Positions 19,216-28,447 of a stretch of DNA of 64,000 nt are shown here, in pieces. Where the stretch lies: NCBI RefSeq assembly GCF_004322705.1, contig NZ_SIZZ01000001.1:744001-808000 (forward strand), given 5' to 3'. Position 1 is the first letter of the stretch. Every line of letters begins with the position of its first letter. The notes beneath the pieces were generated by a model. It was not told the DNA's origin. It saw nothing but the letters and a program-made list of their open reading frames with translations, and ran no database searches. A program made the position numbers and the translations under genes. Source of the DNA: Dyella terrae. Its GTDB lineage: Bacteria; Pseudomonadota; Gammaproteobacteria; Xanthomonadales; Rhodanobacteraceae.

Positions 19216-20796
19216 ATGACCGACATCCATAGCGACAAAATCCTCATCCTCGATTTCGGCGCGCAGTACACGCAGCTGATTGCCCGACGTGTGCGCGAGA
19301 TTGGTGTGTACTGCGAGATCTGGGCCTGGGATCATGACCCGGCGGAGATCGCCGCGTTTGGCGCCAAGGGCATCATCCTTTCGGGCGGCCCCGAGTCAAC
19401 CACGCTGCCGGGTGCGCCCAAGGCGCCGCAGGAAGTGTTCGACGCCGGCCTGCCCATCCTCGGCATTTGCTATGGCATGCAGACCCTGGCCTCCCAGCTC
19501 GGCGGTGCCACCGAGGCTGCCGATGCCCGCGAGTTCGGCCATGCCGAAGTCGACATCGAAAAGACCAGTCGTCTGTTTGCCGGCCTCAGCGATCATGCCG
19601 ACAGCCATCGCCTGGACGTCTGGATGAGCCACGGCGACCACGTGTCCAAGGCGCCCCCGGGCTTTGCCATCACCGGCACGACGGATCGCATTCCCGTCGC
19701 CGTGATGGAAAACGAAGACAAGCGCTGGTACGGCGTCCAGTTCCATCCGGAAGTGACGCACACGAAGCAGGGCACGGCCCTGCTCAAGCGCTTCGTCAGC
19801 GAGATTTGCGGCTGCCAGACGCTCTGGACCGCCGCGCACATCATCGAAGACCAGATCCAGCGCGTACGCGCCCAGGTCGGCGGCGATCACGTGCTGCTTG
19901 GTCTCTCCGGTGGCGTCGATTCCTCGGTGGTGGCCGCCTTGCTTCATCGCGCCATCGGCGACCAGCTGACTTGTGTCTTCGTCGACACGGGCTTGCTGCG
20001 CTGGCAGGAAGGCGACCAGGTCATGGCGACCATGGCCCAGCACATGGGCGTGAAAGTCATTCGCGTGAACGCGGCCGAGCGCTATTTCAAGGCACTCGAG
20101 GGCGTGGCCGATCCGGAAGCCAAGCGCAAGATCATCGGTCGACTGTTCGTCGAGATCTTCGACGAGGAATCGGCCAAGGTCACCAACGCCGGCCACGGGC
20201 AGGTGAAGTGGCTGGCCCAGGGCACCATCTATCCCGACGTGATCGAGTCGGCCGGCAGCAAAACCGGCAAGGCCCACGTCATCAAGAGCCACCACAACGT
20301 CGGCGGCTTGCCGGAGCACATGAAGCTCAAGCTGGTCGAGCCGCTGCGTGAGCTGTTCAAGGACGAAGTCCGTCGCATTGGCGTCGAACTCGGCCTGCCG
20401 CGCGAGATGGTCTATCGCCATCCGTTCCCGGGCCCCGGCCTGGGCGTGCGCATTCTGGGCGAAGTGAAGCCCGAGTACGCTGAGCTGCTGGCTCGTGCGG
20501 ACGCGATCTTCATCGAAGAGCTCCGCCGTTGGGATCTATACGACAAGACCAGTCAGGCCTTTGCCGTCTTCCTGCCGGTGAAATCCGTGGGCGTTGTCGG
20601 CGACGCACGTGCTTACGAGTGGGTGATTGCCCTGCGCGCCGTCGAGACCATCGACTTCATGACCGCGCACTGGGCCCACCTGCCGTACGAGTTTCTTGGT
20701 AAGGTATCTAACCGTATTATCAATGAGTTGCGCGGTGTTTCTCGTGTCGTTTATGACATCAGTGGCAAGCCGCCTGCCACCATCGAGTGGGAGTGA
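19216..20796 (+). CDS. guaA: GMP synthase (glutamine-hydrolysing)
   Basis: Aminates XMP to GMP using ATP and glutamine. The N-terminal class I glutaminase has nucleophile C85 in GICYGMQTL and the FHPEVTHT dyad. The ATP-pyrophosphatase domain follows with the PP-loop [14 protein letters not shown], and the C terminus is the dimerisation domain ending PPATIEWE. The start at 19216 ([15 protein letters not shown]) gives 526 aa, the usual length; ATG 19204 is an in-frame alternative four codons earlier. Neither has a strong ribosome site. Confidence 0.96.
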   Translation: MTDIHSDKILILDFGAQYTQLIARRVREIGVYCEIWAWDHDPAEIAAFGAKGIILSGGPESTTLPGAPKAPQEVFDAGLPILGICYGMQTLASQLGGATEAADAREFGHAEVDIEKTSRLFAGLSDHADSHRLDVWMSHGDHVSKAPPGFAITGTTDRIPVAVMENEDKRWYGVQFHPEVTHTKQGTALLKRFVSEICGCQTLWTAAHIIEDQIQRVRAQVGGDHVLLGLSGGVDSSVVAALLHRAIGDQLTCVFVDTGLLRWQEGDQVMATMAQHMGVKVIRVNAAERYFKALEGVADPEAKRKIIGRLFVEIFDEESAKVTNAGHGQVKWLAQGTIYPDVIESAGSKTGKAHVIKSHHNVGGLPEHMKLKLVEPLRELFKDEVRRIGVELGLPREMVYRHPFPGPGLGVRILGEVKPEYAELLARADAIFIEELRRWDLYDKTSQAFAVFLPVKSVGVVGDARAYEWVIALRAVETIDFMTAHWAHLPYEFLGKVSNRIINELRGVSRVVYDISGKPPATIEWE

Positions 20797-20813
20797 GGCC
20801 GAGCCTCGCTTGT

Positions 20814-20840
20814 GTGGGCCCTCGCTTGGTGAGGGCCCAC
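20814..20840 (+). terminator. Inverted repeat after guaA
   Basis: Perfect 10-bp stem GTGGGCCCTC (20814-20823) / GAGGGCCCAC (20831-20840) with a 7-nt loop, placed just after the guaA stop. No U-tract follows, so it may slow or partly terminate transcription, or protect the 3' end. Confidence 0.5.
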
Positions 20841-20867
20841 GGTGACTTCCTCAGGTTCACGCCGTAA

Positions 20868-21368
<501 letters not shown>

Positions 21369-21392
21369 AGCCTGCGCACGTCGGGCCCGGCC

Positions 21393-22292
21393 TCAGCTTG
21401 CCCAGTACTTCTCCAGGCCCATCAGTCGGTCCAGTGACGTGGCTGCCTTCATGGCCGAACCCTGGGCGGATGTCCGGCTCCACTTGAGGAACGCCTTGAG
21501 GTCATCGCGCTCGACGGCTTCGGGGAGCAGACCTTTGCATAGCATCCGACTGGTCATGCGATCGTGGGATTCGCCAAGGTGGGTCTGCAGGTCGGCCAGC
21601 TGGTCGAGCCAGCGCTTGGCGGCATCCTTGGGAAACAGGGGCTCAAAGAGTTCCATGGTGTAACGCAGCTTCTTGGTCGTCGTGCGGGCCTTGTGCAGGC
21701 GTTTTCGTCCCTCGCCCAGGCGCTCGCCTCGTTTTCGAAGTTGCTGAAAGAGAAATTCGATCAGTTCGGCGGCGATCTGCTGGAGCTCGGCATCGCCCAC
21801 GCTTTGCTGCTTGTACCAGGCTTCGAATCCGCGCTGGATGGCAGGGATATTGGCGTGCTGCAGATGATCGAGCGCGTCGTGGTGTAGCCGCTGTCGCTCT
21901 GCTTCGAGCGTCTGCACCAGGGCCGGATCGATCTTGTCGGCCTTCGGCTTGTGCTCGTAGAAATGCGGCAGGGACTCGTCGAGCAGGATATCCAGGTCGC
22001 GGCTCTGGCCGGTGGCGTTGCGGTAGCCCTTCAACTGTTCGACCAGATCGACGGGCGCGTCGTCGTCGACGGCTTCGCAGACCTGATCCAGCGTGGCGGT
22101 GACTCGCCTGAGGCTGACACGCCAGGCGTGCAACGATTTGGGGGAATAGCGGATAAGCAGCTCGTGACGAGCCTTGCCGGCTTTGACCAGATAGGTCTCG
22201 AACAGCTTGCACAGGTCGGTGAAGGCGCGATCGCCTGCAGACTTGGCAGCTGCTGCCTGCTTGATCGGGGCCTGGTCCTGCGATGCGTTCAT
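21393..22292 (-). CDS. CHAD-domain protein
   Basis: A 299-aa all-helical protein of the CHAD family (conserved histidine alpha-helical domain), rich in basic residues. Conserved segments are LHAWRVSLRRVTATLDQV, GQSRDLDILL, LHKARTTTKKLRYTMELF and HLGESHDRMTSRM. CHAD proteins bind inorganic polyphosphate and are often found beside polyphosphate enzymes; none is seen here. An Anr/FNR-type site is centred exactly 41.5 nt from the inferred transcription start, so expression is probably induced at low oxygen (inference). Confidence 0.88.
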   Translation of the reverse strand: MNASQDQAPIKQAAAAKSAGDRAFTDLCKLFETYLVKAGKARHELLIRYSPKSLHAWRVSLRRVTATLDQVCEAVDDDAPVDLVEQLKGYRNATGQSRDLDILLDESLPHFYEHKPKADKIDPALVQTLEAERQRLHHDALDHLQHANIPAIQRGFEAWYKQQSVGDAELQQIAAELIEFLFQQLRKRGERLGEGRKRLHKARTTTKKLRYTMELFEPLFPKDAAKRWLDQLADLQTHLGESHDRMTSRMLCKGLLPEAVERDDLKAFLKWSRTSAQGSAMKAATSLDRLMGLEKYWAS

Positions 22293-22343
22293 GACGATGG
22301 ACTCTGACGACTGCGTTGGTTTTCTGCGGCGCGGCTGCCGCTA

Positions 22344-22385
22344 CCTATAGCCAGCGCACGTCGCATGCGCCTTGATGCAGGTCAA
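22344..22385 (-). promoter_or_regulatory. Class II Anr/FNR-type promoter of the CHAD gene
   Basis: TTGAT-GCAG-GTCAA (22372-22385) matches the TTGAT-N4-ATCAA consensus at 9 of 10 positions. Reading leftward, a -10 element TATAGG occupies 22349-22344, putting +1 at about 22337 and the box centre (22378.5) at -41.5. The leader would be about 45 nt. Confidence 0.6.
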
Positions 22386-22449
22386 AACAAAGCATTCCGG
22401 TCAAGCCCCTGCCGGAAACCCTACTGTAACAAAGGTTTGGGTCTGACAG

Positions 22450-23313
22450 TTAAGCCGGGCAGACGATGTCCAACAGGGCGCCCACCGGTTCTTCGATCTT
22501 GAGCCCGATCAGGGCATCGGCGCGGGTTTTTCCCCGATTGACGGCGGCAATCGGTTTCCCTGCCTTGGCTGCGGCATTCACGAAGCGAAAGCCCGAAAAG
22601 ACCATCAGCGAGGAGCCGATCACCAGTACGGCATCGGAGGCGTCCAGGCCGGCCATGGCTGCCTCCACCCGCTCTCTTGGCACCCCTTCGCCGAAAAACA
22701 CGACGTCCGGCTTGAGGATGCCGCCGCAGGATGGGCAGGCTGGAATGTCGAACGTCGAGAAATCGTGCCCTTCGAGGTCGGCATCGCCGTCGGGGGCCTC
22801 GACCGCCTCCAGCGCGACCCAGCTGGGGTTGCGCTCTTCGAGCATGCGCTGGAAATCGGTGCGGGGCAGGCGATGCTCATTGGCCATGCAGCGGACCACG
22901 TCCAGGCGGCCGTGCAGATCGACGACGTGCTGGCTTCCGGCCCTCTGGTGCAGGCGGTCGACATTCTGGGTCAACAGCAGGCTGACATGCCCGGCAGCCT
23001 CAAGGCGGGCCAGCGCCCGGTGTGCGGCGTTGGGCTGCGCCTGCGAAAAACGCGGCCATCCGACCATGCTGCGCGCCCAGTAACGTTGCCGCGTCCGCAG
23101 TTCGCCCATGAACGCCTGATAGGTCACCGGCTGTGGCCGTTTCCAGTCACCCTCCAGGTCGCGGTAATCGGGAATGCCCGAGTCGGTACTGACTCCGGCG
23201 CCCGTCAGCACGAACAGACGGGGGTATCGCCCGATGAAATCGGCAAGCTGGGCGGCGTCGCGTTCCAGGTCGGCGCTGGCCGGATGGTCCGATGGTGGGC
23301 GTGCGTCACTCAT
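22450..23313 (-). CDS. Sirtuin (NAD-dependent protein deacylase)
   Basis: A 287-aa Sir2-family enzyme, closest in pattern to class II (SIRT4-like) sirtuins. NAD motif GAGVSTDSGIPDYR starts at residue 38, TQNVDRLH covers 115-122, the catalytic histidine is H134 (DLHG), and GSSLMVFSGF completes the cofactor site. Zinc would be bound by C142 and C193/C196, but the fourth position, normally Cys, is N145. Three bases separate its stop region from the HAD gene's opposite limit, but both genes read on the minus strand with the HAD gene upstream. Confidence 0.9.
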   Translation of the reverse strand: MSDARPPSDHPASADLERDAAQLADFIGRYPRLFVLTGAGVSTDSGIPDYRDLEGDWKRPQPVTYQAFMGELRTRQRYWARSMVGWPRFSQAQPNAAHRALARLEAAGHVSLLLTQNVDRLHQRAGSQHVVDLHGRLDVVRCMANEHRLPRTDFQRMLEERNPSWVALEAVEAPDGDADLEGHDFSTFDIPACPSCGGILKPDVVFFGEGVPRERVEAAMAGLDASDAVLVIGSSLMVFSGFRFVNAAAKAGKPIAAVNRGKTRADALIGLKIEEPVGALLDIVCPA

Positions 23314-23316
23314 GGA

Positions 23317-24033
23317 TCAGGCGGCTGCGCGCCGGTCCAGCTGTTCGAGAGCGGCGGCGATGCCGCTGGCATCCTTGACCTCGACGACTCGCGGGGAGCC
23401 GGCTGCGAAGTCAGTGTCCGCCTCGTGGGCCCACAGCAGGTGATAGGGGATATGGATGCCCCAGCCGCCGATGCCGACGACCGGCGCGATGTCCGAGCGC
23501 AGGGAGTTACCGATCATCGCAAATGCCCCGGGCGCGAGATCGAACTCCGCCAGCACGCGCCGATAGGCCGCTTCGTCCTTTTCCGACACGATTTCGATCC
23601 GGTGGAACAGGTCGGCGAGACCACACTGCGCCACCTTGCGCTCCTGGTGGAAAAGGTCGCCCTTGGTTATCAGCACGATCTTGTATCGCGCCGCGACGGC
23701 CTCGACCGCGTCGCGCACGCCAGGCAGGAGTTTCACGGGATGAGACAGCACGTGCTTGCCGATCCCGACGATGCGGTGGATATCAGCTGCACTGATGCGG
23801 GCATTGGTGAAGTCGACGGCGGCCTCGATCATGGAGAGCGTCATTGCCTTGGCGCCGTAGCCGAACACCTTGAGATTGCGTCGCTCGATCGCCAGCAGGC
23901 GTTCATGCAGCGATTGCTGCTTCAGATCCACGTAGCGGCCAATGATCTGCTCGAACTCATCCTGGGCGTCCCGGTAATAGCACTCGCTGTGCCAGAGCGT
24001 GTCATCGGCATCGAAGCCCACGAGTTCGATCAC
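23317..24033 (-). CDS. HAD-superfamily hydrolase
   Basis: A 238-aa phosphatase-like protein with HAD motif I D-A-D-D-T-L (GFDADDTLWHS), motif II ITKGD, a lysine in SEKDEAAY and motif IV MIGNSLRSDIAPVVG. The nucleophile and acid aspartates are present, so activity is likely; the substrate is not predictable. A GTG start at 24033 (VIELVGFDADDT) lies behind GGA; the frame opens at 24102 but that extension has no family resemblance. It lies just upstream of the sirtuin gene on the same strand, with a 3-nt gap, suggesting an operon. Confidence 0.82.
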   Translation of the reverse strand: MIELVGFDADDTLWHSECYYRDAQDEFEQIIGRYVDLKQQSLHERLLAIERRNLKVFGYGAKAMTLSMIEAAVDFTNARISAADIHRIVGIGKHVLSHPVKLLPGVRDAVEAVAARYKIVLITKGDLFHQERKVAQCGLADLFHRIEIVSEKDEAAYRRVLAEFDLAPGAFAMIGNSLRSDIAPVVGIGGWGIHIPYHLLWAHEADTDFAAGSPRVVEVKDASGIAAALEQLDRRAAA

Positions 24034-24315
24034 GTTAATTCCATCGGTCAGACCAGAGAGAGGCACAATACTGCAAGACGCCGGTGCATCGCGTGCAAGC
24101 AAGGGACGCCAGCCCGACGTTTCACCGCAGGCATTTCCGAAAGTTCCGATCCAAACGTCTACCCCTTAACCCGACAGTACAGCGTCGATCCATTGATGGC
24201 AGGACCATGGCTTACCCGTCGAAGCGACGCTCCATACAGCAAGCGTGTCTTGGCAGCCCCCCAGGCGGGGCAGGGTTTGGCGCGCCACGTTGCCAGGCCC
24301 AGGGGGCGCGTGCCG

Positions 24316-24855
24316 ATGGATAACACCGTCGCCGGGCCCGGCAGTCCCGCACGTGCTGCCCAGATCGATCAGCTGTATCGCGAGCACCATCGTGCCCTCG
24401 TGGGCTTCCTGCATAGCCGCCTGGGGTCGAATGCGGACGCCCAGGAGCTGGCCCAGGAGGTGTACCTGCGCCTGCTGACCATGGACGACACGTCGCAGAT
24501 CACCTCGCCCAAGGCTTTTTTGTTCCGTGTGGCCGCCAATCTGTCGGTGGATCGCCTGCGCATGCGCGCCGTGCGCACCCATGCAGCCCTGGAGCCGCCT
24601 CCTGAAGCTCAGCCCCATGAATCGCCCATTCCCGAGCAACACGCGACCGCCATCGAACAGGTGCGCGGCTTGCGGGCCGCTCTGGCCGAACTACCGCCCA
24701 AAACCAGCAAGGCATTTGTGATGTATGCCATCGAGGGCCGCGAATTCTCGGCCATTGCGCAGGACATGAAACTCAGCGAGCGCATGGTGCGCTACCACGT
24801 CACCAACGCGCTGGCGTATTGCCGCGAACGCTGCAACCGGCCGGAGACGATCTGA
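24316..24855 (+). CDS. FecI-like ECF sigma factor
   Basis: A 179-aa extracytoplasmic-function sigma factor. Region 2 appears as QIDQLYREHHRALVGFLHSRLGSNADAQELAQEVYLRLL and SPKAFLFRVAANLSVDRLR. Region 4 appears as LAELPPKTSKAFVMYAIEGREFSAIAQDMKLSERMVRYHVTNAL. It overlaps the FecR gene by one base and heads a sigma/anti-sigma/TonB-receptor cassette, the arrangement of iron surface signalling. ATG 24316 is chosen because family homology starts there; the frame remains open far upstream as a composition artefact. No Fur box was recognised upstream. Confidence 0.9.
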   Translation: MDNTVAGPGSPARAAQIDQLYREHHRALVGFLHSRLGSNADAQELAQEVYLRLLTMDDTSQITSPKAFLFRVAANLSVDRLRMRAVRTHAALEPPPEAQPHESPIPEQHATAIEQVRGLRAALAELPPKTSKAFVMYAIEGREFSAIAQDMKLSERMVRYHVTNALAYCRERCNRPETI

Positions 24856-25874
24856 TGGTCAGCACGATCAACGATTCGAACGATCCTGTCGCCCAGTCCG
24901 CCTCTGACTGGTGGCTGCGCCTGCGCGATCCGGACTGCAGTGAACAGACGACCGGTCAATGGCTGGCATGGTTCGAAGCCGACGAGCGTCACCGACAGGC
25001 GTTTGAAGCCGTGTGCCAGTTTGCCGAGCAGTTGGACAGCGTCCCCGCGATGGAACGCCAGGCGCTTTCCCGCTCCTTTGCCACGCAGCCAGCCCGGACG
25101 GCGATGCAGCGGTCGCGCACGAACGCATGGCTCGCCGTAGCGGCCGTGCTGGTCGTGGCTGTCCTTGGTGGCGTATGGGTCGCCAAGCGTGACCTCGCGC
25201 CGTCGTCCCGGAGTTATGCCAGCCAGATCGCGCAAACCCAGCAGATTGCCTTGCCGGACGGCTCGAGTATCGAGCTCGGTGCGTCGTCCTCCCTGACTAC
25301 CAAGTACGCACGTAGCCAGCGTCATGTCGACCTGGTAGCCGGCGAGGCTTTTTTCCATGTCACCCACGATGAAGCACGGCCCTTCGTCGTCAATGCCGGG
25401 CCGCTGTCGATCCTCGATCTGGGCACGGCGTTCAACGTGCGCCGGACCGGCGAGCGCGTTGTTGTGGCTGTCACCGAAGGACGCGTGCGGGTTTCACCCA
25501 ACCAGCAGGCTGATGCATCGAACGTCGCCGGCGTGGAAGTGACGGCGGGTCATCAGGTGTCATTTGATCCGGGTAATGCCTCATTGAGCGTCAGCCCGGT
25601 GACGACCGATCACGCGACGGCATGGCGCAACCATCGCCTTGAATTCGTCAATGAGCCACTTGTCGACGTCGTGGCCAACGTAAACCGCTACAGCCAGCGG
25701 CCGGTGCGCATCGCCGATGCCGATCTCGGTGGATTGAGCTTCACCGGTACCGTCAAAACCGATGCCATCGACAGTTGGGTCAGTGCTTTGCCCCGGGTTT
25801 TTCCGCTCGAAGTCACGACCTATCCGGATCACGTCGAACTGGCCCGTCAACGCAGCGGGAGCGACAAGCGATAG
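24855..25874 (+). CDS. FecR-family anti-sigma factor
   Basis: A 339-aa inner-membrane signal relay. The N-terminal cytoplasmic domain (DUF4880-like: SASDWWLRLRDPDC through WFEADERHRQAFEAV) would hold the sigma factor. One transmembrane helix at about 94-113 (WLAVAAVLVVAVLGGVWVA) leads to the periplasmic FecR domain (RSYASQIAQTQQIALPDGS, AGEAFFHV, LGTAFNVRR), and the C-terminal STN-like segment contacts the receptor. ATG 24855 overlaps the sigma stop (TGATG). The receptor gene follows after about 110 nt. Confidence 0.9.
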   Translation: MVSTINDSNDPVAQSASDWWLRLRDPDCSEQTTGQWLAWFEADERHRQAFEAVCQFAEQLDSVPAMERQALSRSFATQPARTAMQRSRTNAWLAVAAVLVVAVLGGVWVAKRDLAPSSRSYASQIAQTQQIALPDGSSIELGASSSLTTKYARSQRHVDLVAGEAFFHVTHDEARPFVVNAGPLSILDLGTAFNVRRTGERVVVAVTEGRVRVSPNQQADASNVAGVEVTAGHQVSFDPGNASLSVSPVTTDHATAWRNHRLEFVNEPLVDVVANVNRYSQRPVRIADADLGGLSFTGTVKTDAIDSWVSALPRVFPLEVTTYPDHVELARQRSGSDKR

Positions 25875-25983
25875 GCACATCGAGGGAGCGCATGGCCCGG
25901 GCGTTTGGGAGAGAACGCCTTGGCGCCATCCGATTCCCATGCCAAACTCTCGTTTTTGCTGTTTTTGAAATGATTTCAGGGGG

Positions 25984-28422
25984 ATGAGTATCGGAACGCG
26001 GCGGCTAAGCCTGGTGCTTGCAATCGGCACGTTGTTGCCGTCGCTCGCCTGTGCAAACGCAAGTGCCCCGGCCATCACCGAGGCACCAGGGCCCACGCGT
26101 CTCGTTTTTTCCATTCCTGCCCAGTCGCTTTCGACCGCGCTACTGACGTTTGGACAGCAAGCCAACCTGCAGGTGCTCACGGCCGCCGGTGCCGTAGGCG
26201 ACATCAGGACGGGCGGCGCCTCCGGCGAACTGACGCCTGAGGCTGCGCTGCGCCGGCTGCTGCAAGACTCGGACCTGGATTTCGAGTCGTTCGACGCAAA
26301 GACGGTGATTGTCCGCCGTCGTCCCGCCGTACCTGTGTCGACGTATCTGGGCTACAGCGCGGCCCCCGATGCCAGCCTGCCGCTGATTCAGGCGTTGGCC
26401 GAGATCCAGGTGCATGCCGTCGCACTGAGTGACAGCAGTTACATCGTGAACTCCACAGGCAGCGCCAGCCGCACGGAAATGCCGATCCTGCATGTACCGC
26501 AGTCGGTCAGTGTGGTCACGCATGCGCAGATGGACGCCCAGCAGGCAATGAGCGTTGCCGAAGCCGTACGCAACGTGGCAGGTGTGCAATACGTTGATGG
26601 GTTTGATTCCCCGGCGCTGATCCGCATTCGTGGGTTCAACGCCGGAAATGGCATGACCGACGGCATGCCCAACAGCATTGCGCGAACCGAAGACCTGCCG
26701 CCGCTGATTGGCATCGAGCGCGTCGAAGTGCTCAAGGGGCCCGAAGCCGTGTTGGGTGACACGTCAGTCACCAACAATTTCGGTGGCCTGATCAACGTCG
26801 TGATGAAGCGACCGCAAAGTGACCCGATTCGCCAGCTGTCGTTTTCCTGGGGACGTTATGACGGTGCGCGCGTAGGTCTTGACCTGGGTGGCCCGATGGC
26901 CGGGTCGAACGGCTGGAACTATCGCTGGATCATGTCCGGCAACTACGCCGAGCGCACGGAGCAGGGCTATCGCGGCCAGCGCAATGTTTATCTCGCGCCA
27001 TCGATCGGTTGGGAGGGTGAGAGCACCAAGCTGATGCTCGGCGCCGAGTACCTCAACAATCGCGTCGCCGGCCCGGATCACGTGGTGATGATGGGCAATT
27101 CGCTGCAGAGCCTGTCGCCCATGGGCATCCTGCCGGGCAATCCCGACGACCACGCCACCTTTAGAACCGGTCGATTCGTGTATGCGCTGGAGCAGGGCAT
27201 CGGTGACGGTTGGGCGTTCCGCAGTCGCGGCCAGTACGTGAAGCAGTTGAAAGACGGTGGACTGTGGTCGTTCTACAACGGTGACCCCTCGGGACTTGTG
27301 GACGCCGTCGCAAAGGCCTATCGCTATTCCGACGCCTGGTTCAATGTCCAGAATGACGTCGCCGGAAGTTTCGAGCAGGGTTCGGTCACGCACAACGTCG
27401 TCGTCGGTTTCGACTACACGCAGACGCATGCGGGGCGCGGCGGCAGTAACGACTATCTCAAGAGCAGCAAGAGCGACGACTACAATTTCTACGGCGCGAC
27501 GACGTTGCCGACGGTACGCCAGGCGCTGGCCTCGGCGGATGCTGTTTCGGCGACCGATGTGCAGACGCTCGGTGGTGCGTGGTCAACGGATACCGGGATC
27601 TTTTTGCAGGACCAGATCGATTTCGGCGATCGATGGAGTGCGCTGCTGGCAGCCCGTCGCACGACTTACCAGCTGCATACGAAGACGGCCGACGGTACGC
27701 CTCGTCGCCTGGACAAGTCCAAGTGGGTGCCGAAGGCCGGCATCGTCTACAAGGCCTCGTCAACGGTTTCCCTGTATGCCAACACGGCCAGCGGGTTCCA
27801 GCCGAACTCGCTTCTGGGCCAGGATGGCGAACCACTCCCGCCGTCGCTTTCGCGCCAGGTTGAGGTGGGTACCAAGCTTGATCTCTTCGATCAACGGGCA
27901 CGCCTGACGGCGGCCGTCTACCGCATCCGCCTCGATCACAGCATCGATCTGATATCGCCGGAGCCGCCGTACTTCGCGACGCCGGGACCAGGTCAGACCA
28001 ATCGTGGCGTTGAGCTGGAATTCGCCGGCGAAGTTACGACGGGCCTGAACGTGCTCGCCAGTTATACGCATGCGACCGTTCGCAATGACGGCGACCAGCC
28101 CGTCACCGGTTCGCCGCGCCAGCAAGGCAGCCTGTGGCTCAGCTACCGTTTTCAGAACGCCATGTGGCGTGACTGGGGTTGGGGTGCGGGTGCCACGGCC
28201 CGAAGCCGTACGCAAGGCAAGACGAGCCAGGGTCAGTACTTCGATATTCCTGGCCAGGCGAGTGCGGAAGCCAACGTCAGCTACTACAGCAAGCACTGGC
28301 GCGCGACCCTTGGCGTGAAGAACCTCTTTGCACGCACGTTGTACGCCGTCAACTTCGATGAGTCGTTCGTACCGCTTCGCCAGGGGCGCATCGTCATGCT
28401 CACGGGTACGTACGATTTCTGA
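25984..28422 (+). CDS. TonB-dependent receptor with STN signalling domain (FecA-like)
   Basis: An 812-aa outer-membrane transducer. It has a signal peptide, an STN domain (about 42-110: FSIPAQSLSTALLTFGQQANLQV), a plug (VPQSVSVVTHAQM, RIRGFNAGNG, IERVEVLKGPEAVLG) and a 22-strand barrel ending in the canonical aromatic residue (GTYDF). Ligand-occupied receptor would signal through FecR to the sigma factor; the ligand is probably a ferric siderophore. The ribosome site AGGGGG abuts the ATG directly, and a five-codon reading frame (25970-25987) stops across the start codon, so initiation may be coupled. Confidence 0.93.
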   Translation: MSIGTRRLSLVLAIGTLLPSLACANASAPAITEAPGPTRLVFSIPAQSLSTALLTFGQQANLQVLTAAGAVGDIRTGGASGELTPEAALRRLLQDSDLDFESFDAKTVIVRRRPAVPVSTYLGYSAAPDASLPLIQALAEIQVHAVALSDSSYIVNSTGSASRTEMPILHVPQSVSVVTHAQMDAQQAMSVAEAVRNVAGVQYVDGFDSPALIRIRGFNAGNGMTDGMPNSIARTEDLPPLIGIERVEVLKGPEAVLGDTSVTNNFGGLINVVMKRPQSDPIRQLSFSWGRYDGARVGLDLGGPMAGSNGWNYRWIMSGNYAERTEQGYRGQRNVYLAPSIGWEGESTKLMLGAEYLNNRVAGPDHVVMMGNSLQSLSPMGILPGNPDDHATFRTGRFVYALEQGIGDGWAFRSRGQYVKQLKDGGLWSFYNGDPSGLVDAVAKAYRYSDAWFNVQNDVAGSFEQGSVTHNVVVGFDYTQTHAGRGGSNDYLKSSKSDDYNFYGATTLPTVRQALASADAVSATDVQTLGGAWSTDTGIFLQDQIDFGDRWSALLAARRTTYQLHTKTADGTPRRLDKSKWVPKAGIVYKASSTVSLYANTASGFQPNSLLGQDGEPLPPSLSRQVEVGTKLDLFDQRARLTAAVYRIRLDHSIDLISPEPPYFATPGPGQTNRGVELEFAGEVTTGLNVLASYTHATVRNDGDQPVTGSPRQQGSLWLSYRFQNAMWRDWGWGAGATARSRTQGKTSQGQYFDIPGQASAEANVSYYSKHWRATLGVKNLFARTLYAVNFDESFVPLRQGRIVMLTGTYDF

Positions 28423-28447
28423 AGCCGCCGGGCAGCGAGAGCGCACG

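Noticed and set aside
22765-24300. Upstream extension of the FecI-like sigma frame
   Set aside because: The open frame runs antisense through the sirtuin and HAD genes. Sigma-factor similarity begins only at 24316.
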